40,341 nt of DNA from an uncultured Prevotellaceae bacterium (GCA_902776935.1 CACYRS010000037.1:1-40341), one strand, 5' to 3'. Shown: positions 7,598 through 20,155, counted from the stretch's first letter. The notes: generated from the letters alone by a model not told the origin. Program-made: numbers and translations.

Positions 7598-10300
7598 TTA
7601 TTTGTTTTTCAGTGCTGCGATGCTTTCCTTAAGCGAAGCAATCTTCTCTTCAGAATCACTCTGCTTCTTACGCTCGAGAGCAACAACCTGCTCAGGGGCG
7701 TTGGCAACGAACCGCTCGTTGGAGAGCTTCTTCTTAACACCTGCGAGGAATCCCTCCAGGTGCTGCAGCTGAGCCTCCATCTTGGCTATCTCTGCCTCCA
7801 CATCGATCATGTCGCCTACGGGAACTGCAAACTCGTCGGTGCCTACCATAAAGGCAGAAGCGGTAGCATCTTTCTCGACAACGATATTGATAAAGCTCAG
7901 GTTGGCCATCTTAGTGATAACTGAGTAATAATCCTCGTAGTTGTTATTGTTGATGACCTGCAGTTCTACCTGTTCCTTTGGAGCGATGTTCTTCTGGTTA
8001 CGGACCATACGAACACCAGATACAATCTGCTTAACGAGTTCGATGTCGTTGGCAATCTTGTTGTCTGCATCTGTTGGAGCTGGCAACTCAAGCTTATCGC
8101 TCATGATACTCTCTCCGTCCTTACGATCATAGAGGTGCTGCCAGAGCTCCTCGGTGATGAATGGCATGAATGGGTGGAGCATCTTCAGCAGGTTCTCGAA
8201 GAACTCGAGGGTCTTGTCGAAAGTCACCTTATCGATAGGCTGGGGCTCACCATTGATATAGGCTGGCTTGACCATCTCGAGATACCATGATGAGAACTCA
8301 TCCCAGAAGAGCTTGTATACAGCCATCAGAGCCTCAGAGATACGGTATTTCTTGAAGAGATCATCTACCTCGGCATTTGTCTGCTTCAACTTTGCGTCAA
8401 ACCATGCGGTAGCAATCTTACCAGCCTCTGGCTGTTCGATATCCTTTACCTTCCAGCCCTTAACCAGACGGAAGGCGTTCCATATCTTATTGTTGAAGTT
8501 ACGTCCCTGTTCGCAGAGGGCCTCGTCGAAGAGGATATCATTTCCTGCAGGAGCAGAGAGCATCATACCCATACGGACACCATCGGCGCCGAACTTGTCT
8601 ATCAGTTCGATAGGATCAGGAGAATTTCCGAGCGACTTAGACATCTTACGTCCCAGCTTATCGCGAACGATACCTGTGAAGTAAACGTTCTTAAACGGAT
8701 ACTTACCCATATACTCCTCACCAGCCATAATCATACGTGCTACCCAGAAGAAGATGATATCCGGACCTGTTACGAGGTCTGAGGTGGGGTAGTAGTAGTT
8801 GAGCTCCTCGTTGCCGGGGTTGTTGATACCGTCGAAGAGCGAGATAGGCCAGAGCCAAGAAGAGAACCATGTGTCGAGTGCATCCTCCTCCTGACGAAGG
8901 TCGGCATCTGTGATCTTCGGGTCTTTCTGCTGAGCCAGTTTCAGAGCCTCCTCACGAGTCTCGGCCACTACGAAGTCATTCTCGTTGTAGTAGTATGCAG
9001 GAATACGATGACCCCACCAGAGCTGACGTGAGATACACCAGTCCTGGATATTCTCAAGCCAGTTTTTATAGGTGTTCTTGTATTTCTCTGGATAGAAATT
9101 CATCTCGCCAGTCATTACGGGTGGCAGAGCGATGTCTGCAAAGTGCTGCATCTTGAGGAACCACTGCAGTGAGAGACGTGGCTCGATAGGAGTGTCTGGG
9201 TTACGCTCAGAATAGCCTACCTTATTAATATAGTCCTCGATTTTCTCCATCAGACCAGCCTCCTTGAGGTCTTTGCTGATCTGCTTACGACAGTCCATAC
9301 GGTCCATTCCTACATAGAGAGGACTCTGCTCAGAGATGGTTCCGTCAGGATTGAAGATGTCGATGGTCTCAAGGTTGTGGGTCTTGCCAAGCATATAGTC
9401 GTTGGTATCGTGGGCTGGTGTGACCTTCAGACAGCCGGTACCGAACTCGATGTCTACATAACGGTCCTCGATAACTGGGATGACACGATTCACCAGAGGA
9501 ACGATGACCTTGCGGCCCTTCAGCCACTGGTTCTTCGGGTCCTTGGGATTGATACACATTGCTGTATCACCCATGATGGTCTCAGGACGGGTGGTAGCGA
9601 CTACTGCGTAATAGCCCTTCTCATCTTTGTGGATGATATTACCCTCAGCCTTGAGTGCCTCTTCGTTGTCGAGCTGTGTAAGTCCGTCAACATAATACTT
9701 CAGGTGGAAGAGATGGCTCTGCTCCTCTCTGTAGATTACTTCCTCTGTAGAGAGGGCTGTGAGGGCTTTCGGATCCCAGTTTACCATGCGGAGTCCACGA
9801 TAGATGAGGCCCTTGTTATATAGGTCTACGAATACCTTGATGACGCTCTTGCTACGAGTCTCGTCCATAGTGAAGGCAGTGCGGTCCCAGTCGCAGCTGG
9901 CACCAAGACGACGAAGCTGCTTAAGGATGATGCCGCCATGCTCGTGGGTCCAGTCCCATGCATGCTCGAGAAACTGCTCACGGGTAAGGTCATGTTTCTT
10001 AATTCCCTCAGCAGCGAGTTTCTTTACCACCTTTGCCTCAGTAGCGATAGAGGCGTGGTCTGTGCCAGGTACCCACAGGGCGTTCTTACCTTCCATACGG
10101 GCACGACGGATGAGGATATCCTGAATGGTGTTGTTCAGCATGTGACCCATGTGGAGCACACCTGTTACATTGGGGGGCGGAATTACAATTGTGTAGGGTT
10201 CACGTCCATCGGGTTTACTGGCGAAGAGCTTGTTGTCAAGCCAGTACTGATACCATTTCGATTCGACCTCTTTTGGGTCGTATTTACTTGCTAATTCCAT
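7598..10300 (-). CDS. valS: Valyl-tRNA synthetase
   Basis: A class I aminoacyl-tRNA synthetase charging tRNA-Val, cytoplasmic, 900 residues, a normal full length. The HIGH motif appears as HMGH at 50-53 within [18 protein letters not shown] is at 552-556 within [14 protein letters not shown]. The middle carries the editing (CP1) domain with [12 protein letters not shown]. The C-terminus has the anticodon-binding region and a terminal coiled coil rich in Lys/Glu typical of ValRS. The start [10 protein letters not shown] follows a TAATTTTG box by 32 nt. Confidence 0.98.
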   Translation of the reverse strand: MELASKYDPKEVESKWYQYWLDNKLFASKPDGREPYTIVIPPPNVTGVLHMGHMLNNTIQDILIRRARMEGKNALWVPGTDHASIATEAKVVKKLAAEGIKKHDLTREQFLEHAWDWTHEHGGIILKQLRRLGASCDWDRTAFTMDETRSKSVIKVFVDLYNKGLIYRGLRMVNWDPKALTALSTEEVIYREEQSHLFHLKYYVDGLTQLDNEEALKAEGNIIHKDEKGYYAVVATTRPETIMGDTAMCINPKDPKNQWLKGRKVIVPLVNRVIPVIEDRYVDIEFGTGCLKVTPAHDTNDYMLGKTHNLETIDIFNPDGTISEQSPLYVGMDRMDCRKQISKDLKEAGLMEKIEDYINKVGYSERNPDTPIEPRLSLQWFLKMQHFADIALPPVMTGEMNFYPEKYKNTYKNWLENIQDWCISRQLWWGHRIPAYYYNENDFVVAETREEALKLAQQKDPKITDADLRQEEDALDTWFSSWLWPISLFDGINNPGNEELNYYYPTSDLVTGPDIIFFWVARMIMAGEEYMGKYPFKNVYFTGIVRDKLGRKMSKSLGNSPDPIELIDKFGADGVRMGMMLSAPAGNDILFDEALCEQGRNFNNKIWNAFRLVKGWKVKDIEQPEAGKIATAWFDAKLKQTNAEVDDLFKKYRISEALMAVYKLFWDEFSSWYLEMVKPAYINGEPQPIDKVTFDKTLEFFENLLKMLHPFMPFITEELWQHLYDRKDGESIMSDKLELPAPTDADNKIANDIELVKQIVSGVRMVRNQKNIAPKEQVELQVINNNNYEDYYSVITKMANLSFINIVVEKDATASAFMVGTDEFAVPVGDMIDVEAEIAKMEAQLQHLEGFLAGVKKKLSNERFVANAPEQVVALERKKQSDSEEKIASLKESIAALKNK

Positions 10301-10332
10301 ATCTTATATTATAATATTTTCAAAAATCGCTG

Positions 10333-10340
10333 CAAAATTA
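10333..10340 (-). promoter_or_regulatory. -7 promoter box of valS
   Basis: The minus strand reads TAATTTTG (TAnnTTTG), 32 nt before the valS ATG. Confidence 0.65.
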
Positions 10341-10362
10341 CTAAAATTACAGCAAAAAGTAT

Positions 10363-10370
10363 TATCTTTG
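10363..10370 (+). promoter_or_regulatory. -7 promoter box of mazG
   Basis: TATCTTTG matches TAnnTTTG and ends 18 nt before the mazG ATG. The valS box on the other strand is 22 bp away. Confidence 0.7.
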
Positions 10371-10388
10371 CCCCATAATTTAAGGTTT

Positions 10389-11255
10389 ATGCACACAAAA
10401 GAAGAAAAAATGCAGGCTTTCGGGCGCTTTCTTGACGTGTTGGATGCGTTGAGAGCTAATTGTCCGTGGGATAAGAAACAGACGAATGAGAGTCTGCGTC
10501 CAAATACTATCGAAGAGACTTATGAGCTCTGCGATGCCATCATCAAGAATGATGTCCACGATATCTGCAAGGAGCTTGGGGATGTGTTGCTGCATATCTG
10601 TTTCTATGCAAAGATTGCCGAGGAGAAAGAGCAGTTTGATGTGGCAGATGTATGCGATGCCCTTACCCGTAAGATGATCACCCGTCATCCTCATGTGTAT
10701 CATCCTTCGCAGATAGATGCGGAGAATCCTAAGCCATTGCCGTATGTGCCGGAGGAGGCTCAGCAGTCCACTGGCTCAGGTGAGGCAAAGGTTTCTACTG
10801 TTTCTCAGGTTCTGGAGAACTGGGAACAGATAAAGCTCAAGGAGAAGGACGGTAATAAGTCTGTGCTCTCAGGTGTTCCTGATGCATTGCCGAGTATGAT
10901 AAAGGCATACCGTATTCAGGATAAGGCGCGTAATGTGGGTTTCGACTGGGAGGACAAGCAGGATGTGTGGACGAAGGTTCGCGAGGAGCTCGATGAACTG
11001 GAGACGGAACTGCGTAAGGAAGACAAGGAAAACTCGACGAAGGAACTTGGCGACTTCCTGTTCTCTGTTATCAATGCAGCCAGACTGTATAAGCTTAATC
11101 CGGACAATGCCCTGGAGATGACTAACCGCAAGTTTATCGATCGTTTTAATTATATTGAGGCGCACAGTATCAAGGTTGGTAAACCATTGAAGGATATGAC
11201 GTTAGAAGAAATGGATAAACTATGGAATGAAGCAAAGAAAGTGTTGAACAATTGA
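10389..11255 (+). CDS. mazG: Nucleoside triphosphate pyrophosphohydrolase MazG
   Basis: An all-alpha NTP pyrophosphohydrolase that hydrolyses (d)NTPs to NMP and pyrophosphate, a house-cleaning enzyme. At 288 residues it has the two tandem MazG domains of the long form. The first holds LRANCPWDKKQTNESL, then IEETYELCDAI and ELGDVLLHICF; the second holds EELDELETEL and KELGDFLFSVINAAR. The Glu/Asp residues in the EExxE...ExxD patterns bind magnesium in the family. ATG 10389 is used; the frame can be opened 7 codons earlier at a TTG, but that lies inside the promoter. It leads a run with the following lipoprotein and RNase Z genes (12-bp gaps). Confidence 0.93.
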   Translation: MHTKEEKMQAFGRFLDVLDALRANCPWDKKQTNESLRPNTIEETYELCDAIIKNDVHDICKELGDVLLHICFYAKIAEEKEQFDVADVCDALTRKMITRHPHVYHPSQIDAENPKPLPYVPEEAQQSTGSGEAKVSTVSQVLENWEQIKLKEKDGNKSVLSGVPDALPSMIKAYRIQDKARNVGFDWEDKQDVWTKVREELDELETELRKEDKENSTKELGDFLFSVINAARLYKLNPDNALEMTNRKFIDRFNYIEAHSIKVGKPLKDMTLEEMDKLWNEAKKVLNN

Positions 11256-11267
11256 AATAATAAAGAC

Positions 11268-11960
11268 ATGAAGAAATTAGCATTTTTTGGAATGATTGCT
11301 TTCGCGATGGCGTTTAGCAGTTGCGGTGGTGGAAACCAGCAGCAACAAGTTGCTGAAGATGATGATGACTCTACACAGGTTTACATTCCACGAGATCAGA
11401 CTGTTTATGGTATCTGTGGTAATGGAACAGCAATGAACACTCTTCAACTGTTGACTGATAATGGTGATACCCTCTCACTCGACCTCACAAAGGCTCAGGA
11501 AAACAACCAGGTCTTTGGTGGTCTGCAGGCAGGCGACCGTATGGCTGTCCTTCCAAATATCCAGAAGACAGAGGCTGTTATCGTTATCAACCAGAATACT
11601 CTCTTAGGCGACTGGGTAATGCCTAATCCCATCGATGGCAGTTCTGAAGTAGGCATCCGTATCAAGGAAGGTGGTATTGCTGAGAGCATCGATCAGAGCA
11701 GCATCATATACAAGACATGGAAGATTTTCAATGGTAAGCTGGAGATCCTTTCCCAGCGTGAAGGTGGTGGCGATATGGAAGAGGTCACTCTCTACGAGAT
11801 CATCAAGTTAGGCGCTGACTCTCTGGTATATAGAACCGTGGGAGTGGAGAAACAGGATGTGGAGACCTTGGAGTACAGCCGTTGGAAAGAGCAGCCAGAG
11901 ATGGATCTTCACGGACTGAAGCTCGAGGACAGCAGCGACGAGTTCCGTATAGACAACTAA
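11268..11960 (+). CDS. Lipocalin-like lipoprotein of unknown function
   Basis: 230 residues. A signal peptide (MKKLAFFGMIAFAMAF) ends in a lipobox (FSSC), followed by a Gly/Gln/Asp-rich linker. The remaining beta-rich body has GDWVMPNPIDGSSEVGIRI and TWKIFNGKLEI, resembling the lipocalin-like lipoproteins of Prevotella. No catalytic motif is visible. It sits 12 bp after mazG and 12 bp before RNase Z, so the three are probably co-transcribed, although the functional link is not obvious. Confidence 0.6.
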   Translation: MKKLAFFGMIAFAMAFSSCGGGNQQQQVAEDDDDSTQVYIPRDQTVYGICGNGTAMNTLQLLTDNGDTLSLDLTKAQENNQVFGGLQAGDRMAVLPNIQKTEAVIVINQNTLLGDWVMPNPIDGSSEVGIRIKEGGIAESIDQSSIIYKTWKIFNGKLEILSQREGGGDMEEVTLYEIIKLGADSLVYRTVGVEKQDVETLEYSRWKEQPEMDLHGLKLEDSSDEFRIDN

Positions 11961-11972
11961 CACGTATTGAGT

Positions 11973-12887
11973 GTGGAACCGTTTAAGGTACATATCTTAG
12001 GGTGTGGAAGTGCTCTTCCCACCCTTCGTCATTATGCATCCTCACAGGTTGTGGAGGTACGCGACAAGGTGCTTATGCTCGACTGTGCAGAGGGTACCCA
12101 GATGCAGTTGCGACGATGTCATGTGAGGTTTACCAAGCTGAGTCATGTGTTTATCACTCATCTGCATGGTGATCACTGTTTCGGACTGATAGGCATGATA
12201 TCCACTTTCGGACTTCTCGGGCGCACTGCCACATTACATATCCACGCTCCGGAAGAGCTGGAACAGATGCTACAGAGTCAGATAGAATTCTTTACTCACG
12301 ACCTGGGATACGGGATAGAATTCCATCCTGTAGATACCACACATAAAACTGTCGTGTATGAAGACAGAAGCATCATCGTCGAGAGTATCCCTCTGCAACA
12401 CAGGATGCCTACCTGTGGATATCTGATACGGGAGAAACAGGGGCTTCCTCATATCCGTAGGGAGATGATCGACTTCTATAAGATTCCTACAAGTCAGATC
12501 AACAACATCAAGAACGGTGCTGACTGGACAACAGATGACGGGGAGGTAATCCCTAATTCTCGTCTGGTGAAATCTGCTGATACAGCCAGGAGCTATGCCT
12601 ATTGCTCTGATACAAAGTATATCCCAACTCTGCATGAGATGATAAAAGGAGTAAACACCTTGTATCACGAGAGCACCTATGGTGAGGATTATATCCTTCA
12701 GGCAGAGAAATATCATCATTCCACGGCTCGTCAGGCCGCAATGGTGGCCCGCGATGCAGGGGTGGGGAAACTGCTACTGGGACATTACAGCTCACGGTAT
12801 GAAGATGAGAATGTACTCTTGAATGAGGCGAAAGAGGTGTTTGAAAACAGCTTCCTGACCTCCGAAATGGACGTTTTTGATGTCTGA
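11973..12887 (+). CDS. rnz: Ribonuclease Z
   Basis: A metallo-beta-lactamase-fold endonuclease that trims the 3' ends of tRNA precursors. Counting from GTG 11973 the protein is 304 residues. The zinc motif HLHGDH is at about 63-68; the opening HILGCGSALPT is typical, and later family motifs are present (LYHEST, HSTARQAA, LLGHYSSRY). No ATG is available at the N-terminus. The frame has TTG at 11967 and GTG at 11973; GTG is preferred because it gives MEPFKVHILGCG, aligned with relatives starting MEKF. No terminator follows. Confidence 0.95.
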   Translation: MEPFKVHILGCGSALPTLRHYASSQVVEVRDKVLMLDCAEGTQMQLRRCHVRFTKLSHVFITHLHGDHCFGLIGMISTFGLLGRTATLHIHAPEELEQMLQSQIEFFTHDLGYGIEFHPVDTTHKTVVYEDRSIIVESIPLQHRMPTCGYLIREKQGLPHIRREMIDFYKIPTSQINNIKNGADWTTDDGEVIPNSRLVKSADTARSYAYCSDTKYIPTLHEMIKGVNTLYHESTYGEDYILQAEKYHHSTARQAAMVARDAGVGKLLLGHYSSRYEDENVLLNEAKEVFENSFLTSEMDVFDV

Positions 12888-12909
12888 AGTGCACTTTTTT
12901 TCATAAAAG

Positions 12910-12941
12910 TTTGGTTTTTTCAGACATAATAGTTAATTTTG
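12910..12941 (+). promoter_or_regulatory. Promoter of the envelope cluster
   Basis: TTTG (12910-12913), a 20-bp spacer and TAATTTTG (12934-12941) form a near-consensus promoter 22 nt before ATG 12964. It probably drives the following genes up to 16158. Confidence 0.7.
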
Positions 12942-12963
12942 CAGAAATTATAAACCGTTGCGT

Positions 12964-13281
12964 ATGATAAAAAGACTACTCATTATATCACTTTCTATAC
13001 TGTTCACCTGGCTGGCTCCAATGGATGTCAGTGCCTCACCTGAATATATGGCAGGCGTTATGGAGATGGCTCTTGATGATGAGCCAACAATATCATATAG
13101 TGATGGTGCACTGAATATTACAGGAGGTGAAGGACAGACGTTGGAGGTTATCTCCCTGACGGGAAAGAAGGTGATGACAGTGGCTATCGAGAGTCCTGCG
13201 CAGAAAATTGAACTAAACATTCCAAAAGGGTGTTACATCGTAAAGGTGGGCAAAGTGGTTCGCAAGGTATCTGTTCGTTAA
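12964..13281 (+). CDS. Tiny secreted protein with a sorting-domain-like C-terminus
   Basis: 105 residues. A cleavable signal peptide (core LLIISLSILFTWLAP, probable cleavage after VSA) is followed by a short acidic stretch. The last ~60 residues resemble a beta-sandwich type A sorting domain of the type IX system: GGEGQTLEVISLTGKKVM early, and PKGCYIVKVGKVVRKVSVR at the very end. Almost nothing lies between the signal and this domain, so it would be a sorting tail without cargo. The start ATG 12964 is chosen over a TTG two codons upstream. Its 3' end overlaps the predicted start of the L,D-transpeptidase gene by 52 bp. The homology call is tentative. Confidence 0.6.
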   Translation: MIKRLLIISLSILFTWLAPMDVSASPEYMAGVMEMALDDEPTISYSDGALNITGGEGQTLEVISLTGKKVMTVAIESPAQKIELNIPKGCYIVKVGKVVRKVSVR

Positions 13282-14705
13282 CAGTATTATTACTGACGAC
13301 TGCCTGTCTGCTCATGGTTTCCTGCTTTGAGGGAACCCGGGAACTCTCAGAAGCAGAACAATCTGCATTCGGTAATTATGTTGATTCGCTCGACGTTGAT
13401 CTGAAAGGTCAATGGTTTGACCGTATGGGTGTCTCTCAGGATGCAGACTCCTTGCTGTCATTCCTGAGACGTGAACTGCCTCGTAACGGCTTGGACCCAA
13501 CAGCCTTCTTTATTCCACAGATAGAAGAGGATCTTGACATTATCCATAAACTGGCATTCGACTCTCTGGGAGTAAACATCAACGAGGTGCTCAGACGCCT
13601 TGACGATAATCTCACAGAGGCCTATGTGAGCTATGCCACTGGTCAGAGATATGGTTTCGTACGTCCCGACAAGTTGTTGAACCGTCTTAATATGAAGGCT
13701 GACGGCAGCGGATATGCGCGTCTCTTTGACTATGATATTGAGGCCCCGGACGAGAAGGAGGCAAGGAATAGGATATCATCATCCGACAGACTCGGATATC
13801 TGGTAGAGTCAACACCTAAGAATCATATCTATCGTATCCTTCAGACAAAGCTGTCAACAACTTCGGATAAAGCCTTCCGACAGAAGATAGCTGTAAATAT
13901 GGAACGTTGTCGCTGGAAGATAAATCATCCAGAGGAGAACAAGCGTATGATACTGGTAAATATAGCTGCACAACAGCTATGGGCGGTGGGTGCTGACTCT
14001 GTGCTGAACATGAAGATATGCTGTGGTGCAACAACGACAAAGACTCCTCTCCTTAGCAGTACCATAAACTATATCCAGGTTAATCCGGAATGGATAATCC
14101 CCGGTAATATCATAAAGACCGATGTTGCCCGACATGCTGGCGATTCAGCCTACTTTGCACGAAACCATTATTATGTCATCGAGCGCAGTTCCGGTGATAC
14201 GCTTAATCCTGTGATGGTTTCTTCGGATGAACTGAAATCCGGTCGTTTGCGTGTTGGTCAGAAGGGTGGGGCTGGCAACTCCCTGGGACGTATCGTCTTC
14301 AGGTTCCCTAATAATTTCTCTGTATACCTGCACGACACGAATAATCGGGGAGCCTTCAGTCGTGAGCGCCGTACCTTGTCGCATGGATGTGTGAGAGTAC
14401 AGAAACCCTTTGAACTGGCTTGTTTCCTCCTTTCGGACATCGACGAGTGGGCAAAGGATAAGCTCCGTATCTCTATAGATATCAAGCCAGAGACAGAGCG
14501 AGGACTGATATATATAAGGGAACATGCTGACGATCCCCGTCCTTTCAGACTCTCAACATATCACGATGTCAATCCTCGTGTGCCTGTATACATTATATAT
14601 TATACAGCCTATCCGAATCCGGAAACGGGGATAATCGACTCTTATCCTGATATCTATGGATATGATAAGGTTATTGTCGATGAGATGAAGTCAATAATGA
14701 AATAA
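13230..14705 (+). CDS. L,D-transpeptidase family lipoprotein (YcbB-like)
   Basis: A 491-residue protein predicted to make 3-3 peptidoglycan cross-links in the periplasm. The catalytic signature is SHGCVRVQKPFEL, with His385 and Cys387. Upstream, VNIAAQQLWAV and VCCGATTTKTPLL-like segments (the second reads ICCGATTTKTPLL here) and the PEWIIPGNII segment are typical of the YcbB-type catalytic domain. The N-terminus is a signal peptide with lipobox LMVSC. The start is uncertain: GTG 13230 gives a basic HRK followed by a hydrophobic core, whereas the first ATG (13314) would remove the signal core. This places the start 52 bp inside the preceding gene. The stop overlaps the ECF sigma start as TAATG, indicating coupling. 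Confidence 0.85.
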   Translation: MLHRKGGQSGSQGICSLTVLLLTTACLLMVSCFEGTRELSEAEQSAFGNYVDSLDVDLKGQWFDRMGVSQDADSLLSFLRRELPRNGLDPTAFFIPQIEEDLDIIHKLAFDSLGVNINEVLRRLDDNLTEAYVSYATGQRYGFVRPDKLLNRLNMKADGSGYARLFDYDIEAPDEKEARNRISSSDRLGYLVESTPKNHIYRILQTKLSTTSDKAFRQKIAVNMERCRWKINHPEENKRMILVNIAAQQLWAVGADSVLNMKICCGATTTKTPLLSSTINYIQVNPEWIIPGNIIKTDVARHAGDSAYFARNHYYVIERSSGDTLNPVMVSSDELKSGRLRVGQKGGAGNSLGRIVFRFPNNFSVYLHDTNNRGAFSRERRTLSHGCVRVQKPFELACFLLSDIDEWAKDKLRISIDIKPETERGLIYIREHADDPRPFRLSTYHDVNPRVPVYIIYYTAYPNPETGIIDSYPDIYGYDKVIVDEMKSIMK

Positions 14706-15256
14706 TGGCTAATAACGACGATAAGCATCTGCAGGAACTACTGTTAAGGGCTGAAACCCAGAGGGAAGGGTTTGAGTTGATGGTGCGGAAGTATAGTGAA
14801 CAGCTATACTGGCAGGTGCGTCGTATAGTACTTACTCATGAAGATGCCAACGATGTGCTTCAGAATGCGTTTATTAAAGCATGGAACGGGCTGGCATCTT
14901 TTCATGGCGACTCTAAGATACTTACCTGGCTATCACGTATCGCAATCAATGAGAGTATCGATTTCGTTCGCAAGCAGAAGAACCTCACAACGGTAAGTAC
15001 AGATGATACAGAATTCTCTGTGTCTAACACTCTGATGGCGGATGAGTATTTCGATGGTGATACTACCGAAGCCCAGCTTCAGGAGGCGATAGCTACGCTG
15101 CCTGATGTACAGCGCACTGTCTTTACCCTGCGTTATTACGATGAGATGCGATATAGTGATATGAGTAAGCTGCTCGGCACCTCTGAGGGTAGCCTGAAAG
15201 CATCATATCATATTGCTGTTAAGAAGATAACGGAATTTTTTAAATCACGTGATTAA
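14705..15256 (+). CDS. ECF RNA polymerase sigma factor
   Basis: 183 residues, a typical ECF length. Region 2 is visible as the NDVLQNAFIKAWNGLASF and WLSRIAINESIDFVRKQK segments. Region 4 shows LPDVQRTVFTLRYYDEMRY and SDMSKLLGTSEGSLKASYH, the helix-turn-helix that reads the -35 element. It follows the L,D-transpeptidase with a 1-bp overlap (TAATG) and precedes a one-TM protein likely to be its anti-sigma. It probably controls an envelope-stress regulon, perhaps including its own operon. Confidence 0.92.
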   Translation: MANNDDKHLQELLLRAETQREGFELMVRKYSEQLYWQVRRIVLTHEDANDVLQNAFIKAWNGLASFHGDSKILTWLSRIAINESIDFVRKQKNLTTVSTDDTEFSVSNTLMADEYFDGDTTEAQLQEAIATLPDVQRTVFTLRYYDEMRYSDMSKLLGTSEGSLKASYHIAVKKITEFFKSRD

Positions 15257-15286
15257 ACCTTTTATTTTTTTATACGTCAATAAAGT

Positions 15287-15655
15287 ATGAACGAAGAACA
15301 ATATCTCATAGAGAAAGTAGGCAAAGAGAATCCTTTCAGGGTTCCGGAAGGCTATTTTGATACACTTGCAAGTCAGGTTATGTCGAGGATAGATGCTGAA
15401 GGCAATAAGCCTCAGGATGTGCCTATGACAGAGAAGAAGGCGAAGACGGTATGGCTCCGTCCTGTTCTCTATGCCGCTGCCAGTGTATGTGCGTTGTTCA
15501 TAAGCGTAACGGCCTATCAGTACTTTACTGCTGAGCATGTTGACAATACTACAGAGCAGGTGGCTGTTTACTCCGACGACTCTTTCGATGAGGCTGCTGA
15601 TTATGTGATGATAGACAATCAAGACATCTATGCATGTCTTACAGGTGAATATTGA
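15287..15655 (+). CDS. Single-pass membrane protein, probable anti-sigma factor
   Basis: 122 residues. A soluble N-terminus of about 55 residues contains NPFRVPEGYFDTLASQVMSR, a motif I associate with small proteins that follow ECF sigma genes in Bacteroidales. One transmembrane helix (VLYAAASVCALFISVTAYQYF, about 59-79) is followed by an acidic extracytoplasmic tail of about 40 residues. I see no HxxxCxxC zinc anti-sigma motif. The anti-sigma role is inferred from topology and from its place between the sigma gene and a Spy-like gene. The gap to the sigma gene is 30 bp. Confidence 0.65.
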   Translation: MNEEQYLIEKVGKENPFRVPEGYFDTLASQVMSRIDAEGNKPQDVPMTEKKAKTVWLRPVLYAAASVCALFISVTAYQYFTAEHVDNTTEQVAVYSDDSFDEAADYVMIDNQDIYACLTGEY

Positions 15656-15663
15656 TATTGAAA

Positions 15664-16158
15664 ATGATGATAAAGAATAGCTATAGCCGATGCTTCGTGA
15701 TGAGAGTGATGATCGTACTCTTCGCTCTTAACCTTTGTATATATACATCTTCTGCCCAGCAGAAATTCTCTCCGGAGAAGTATCAGGCAGACGTGGAGGA
15801 ATTTATCACAAAGGAGGCTGACCTTAACAAGAATGAGGCTGCTGCCTTCTTCCCCCTGTTGCGAGAGATGCAGGAGAAACAGCGTGTCATATTCAAGCAG
15901 CTGAGAGCCGAGGGCAACTCAAAGCCTGCTGATGAGAATGCTTATAAGAAGGCTATTCAGAAGCGTGACCAGATGGAACTGGAACTGAAGAATATCCAGC
16001 AGACATATCACAACAAGTTCTTGGGAGTACTGCCTGCCTCAAAGGCATATAAGGCTATTCTGGCAGAGGACCGTTTCAACCGTCGTATGTTCCGTAATTG
16101 GGGAATGGGACGTCCCAAAGGTCATCGCCCGCAAAAGGATAATTCTGAAAAGAAGTAA
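15664..16158 (+). CDS. Spy/CpxP-like periplasmic protein
   Basis: 164 residues with a signal peptide (hydrophobic MIVLFALNLCIYTSSAQQ) and then a helical, highly charged body: FSPEKYQADVEEFITKEADL, AFFPLLREMQEKQ and MELELKNIQQTYHNKFLGVL. Length and helical character resemble the LTXXQ/Spy/CpxP chaperone-sensor family; no strict LTxxQ is present. The ATG at 15664 is used; a TTG at 15652 overlapping the previous stop is the alternative. With the sigma and one-TM genes it forms a plausible envelope-stress sensing unit. Its stop abuts the nth stop with no intervening base. Confidence 0.65.
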   Translation: MMIKNSYSRCFVMRVMIVLFALNLCIYTSSAQQKFSPEKYQADVEEFITKEADLNKNEAAAFFPLLREMQEKQRVIFKQLRAEGNSKPADENAYKKAIQKRDQMELELKNIQQTYHNKFLGVLPASKAYKAILAEDRFNRRMFRNWGMGRPKGHRPQKDNSEKK

Positions 16159-16809
16159 TTATCCCAGTTTAGACCCCTCTATATTCTTTGCACAGAGATG
16201 CTCTATGTCACACTTCTCACAGTGTGGCTTCCTTGATGTGCATACATATCTCCCGTGAAGCAACAGCCAGTGGTGGGCATTGGGGATATCCTCCTCCGGG
16301 ATATGTCTTGTAAGAGCTACCTCAACCTTGTATGGGGTATTGTCACGCTTGCCAACAAGTCCTAAACGATGGGCAACACGATAAACATGGGTGTCCACAG
16401 CTAATGTAGACTTTCCGAAAGCCACACTTTGGATAACATTGGCTGTCTTTCTGCCAACACCAGGCAGGTCCAACAACATATTCATATCCGAAGGCACATC
16501 GCCATCATGTTTCTCTACAAGAGCTCTTGCCATCTTCACCAGGTGCTCTGCCTTTGCATTGGGATAACTCACACTACGGATGTACTCAAACACATCCTCT
16601 GGCTCAACATTAGCCATCGTCTTAGCATCAGGGTAGTGACGGAACAGTTCAGGAGTAACCTGATTGATACGCTTGTCTGTACACTGGGCACTGAGAATCA
16701 CTGCCACCAGAAGCTGGAAAACACTTCCGAACTCCAACTCCGTATTCACATTAGGCATCTCTTTGCGGAAATGCTCGAGTATTTTCTCGTATCGTTCTTC
16801 TTTCTTCAT
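16159..16809 (-). CDS. nth: Endonuclease III (DNA glycosylase/AP lyase)
   Basis: A 216-residue base-excision-repair enzyme removing oxidised pyrimidines and cleaving AP sites. The helix-hairpin-helix LPGVGRKTANVI carries the catalytic Lys121; VDTHVYRVAHRL carries the catalytic Asp139. The 4Fe-4S cluster ligands are Cys190, Cys197, Cys200 and Cys206 in the canonical C-x6-C-x2-C-x5-C spacing. The start MKKEERYEKI follows its -7 box by only 8 nt. It is convergent with the Spy-like gene and divergent from the GH2 gene. Confidence 0.97.
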   Translation of the reverse strand: MKKEERYEKILEHFRKEMPNVNTELEFGSVFQLLVAVILSAQCTDKRINQVTPELFRHYPDAKTMANVEPEDVFEYIRSVSYPNAKAEHLVKMARALVEKHDGDVPSDMNMLLDLPGVGRKTANVIQSVAFGKSTLAVDTHVYRVAHRLGLVGKRDNTPYKVEVALTRHIPEEDIPNAHHWLLLHGRYVCTSRKPHCEKCDIEHLCAKNIEGSKLG

Positions 16810-16817
16810 CTTGGCTA

Positions 16818-16825
16818 CAAAGATA
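16818..16825 (-). promoter_or_regulatory. -7 promoter box of nth
   Basis: The minus strand reads TATCTTTG, 8 nt before the nth ATG. Confidence 0.65.
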
Positions 16826-16844
16826 ATGATTTTTTATAGAATAA

Positions 16845-16876
16845 TTTGCAGAATTCAGGAAATATTGCTATCTTTG
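16845..16876 (+). promoter_or_regulatory. Promoter of the GH2 gene
   Basis: TTTG (16845-16848), a 20-bp spacer and TATCTTTG (16869-16876) lie 35 nt before the start codon. Confidence 0.72.
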
Positions 16877-16902
16877 CGGAAAATTATTAAAAAGTAATCT
16901 AA

Positions 16903-20046
<3,144 letters not shown>

Positions 20047-20155
20047 GTTTGCAAATTGATACTTTCTAAGGTTGATTTTTGTCAAAAAGAACAATAATTT
20101 CTGTATTTTTATAAATTTTAAGTAGTAAACCGTTGGTAGGTATGTTATAAATTAC

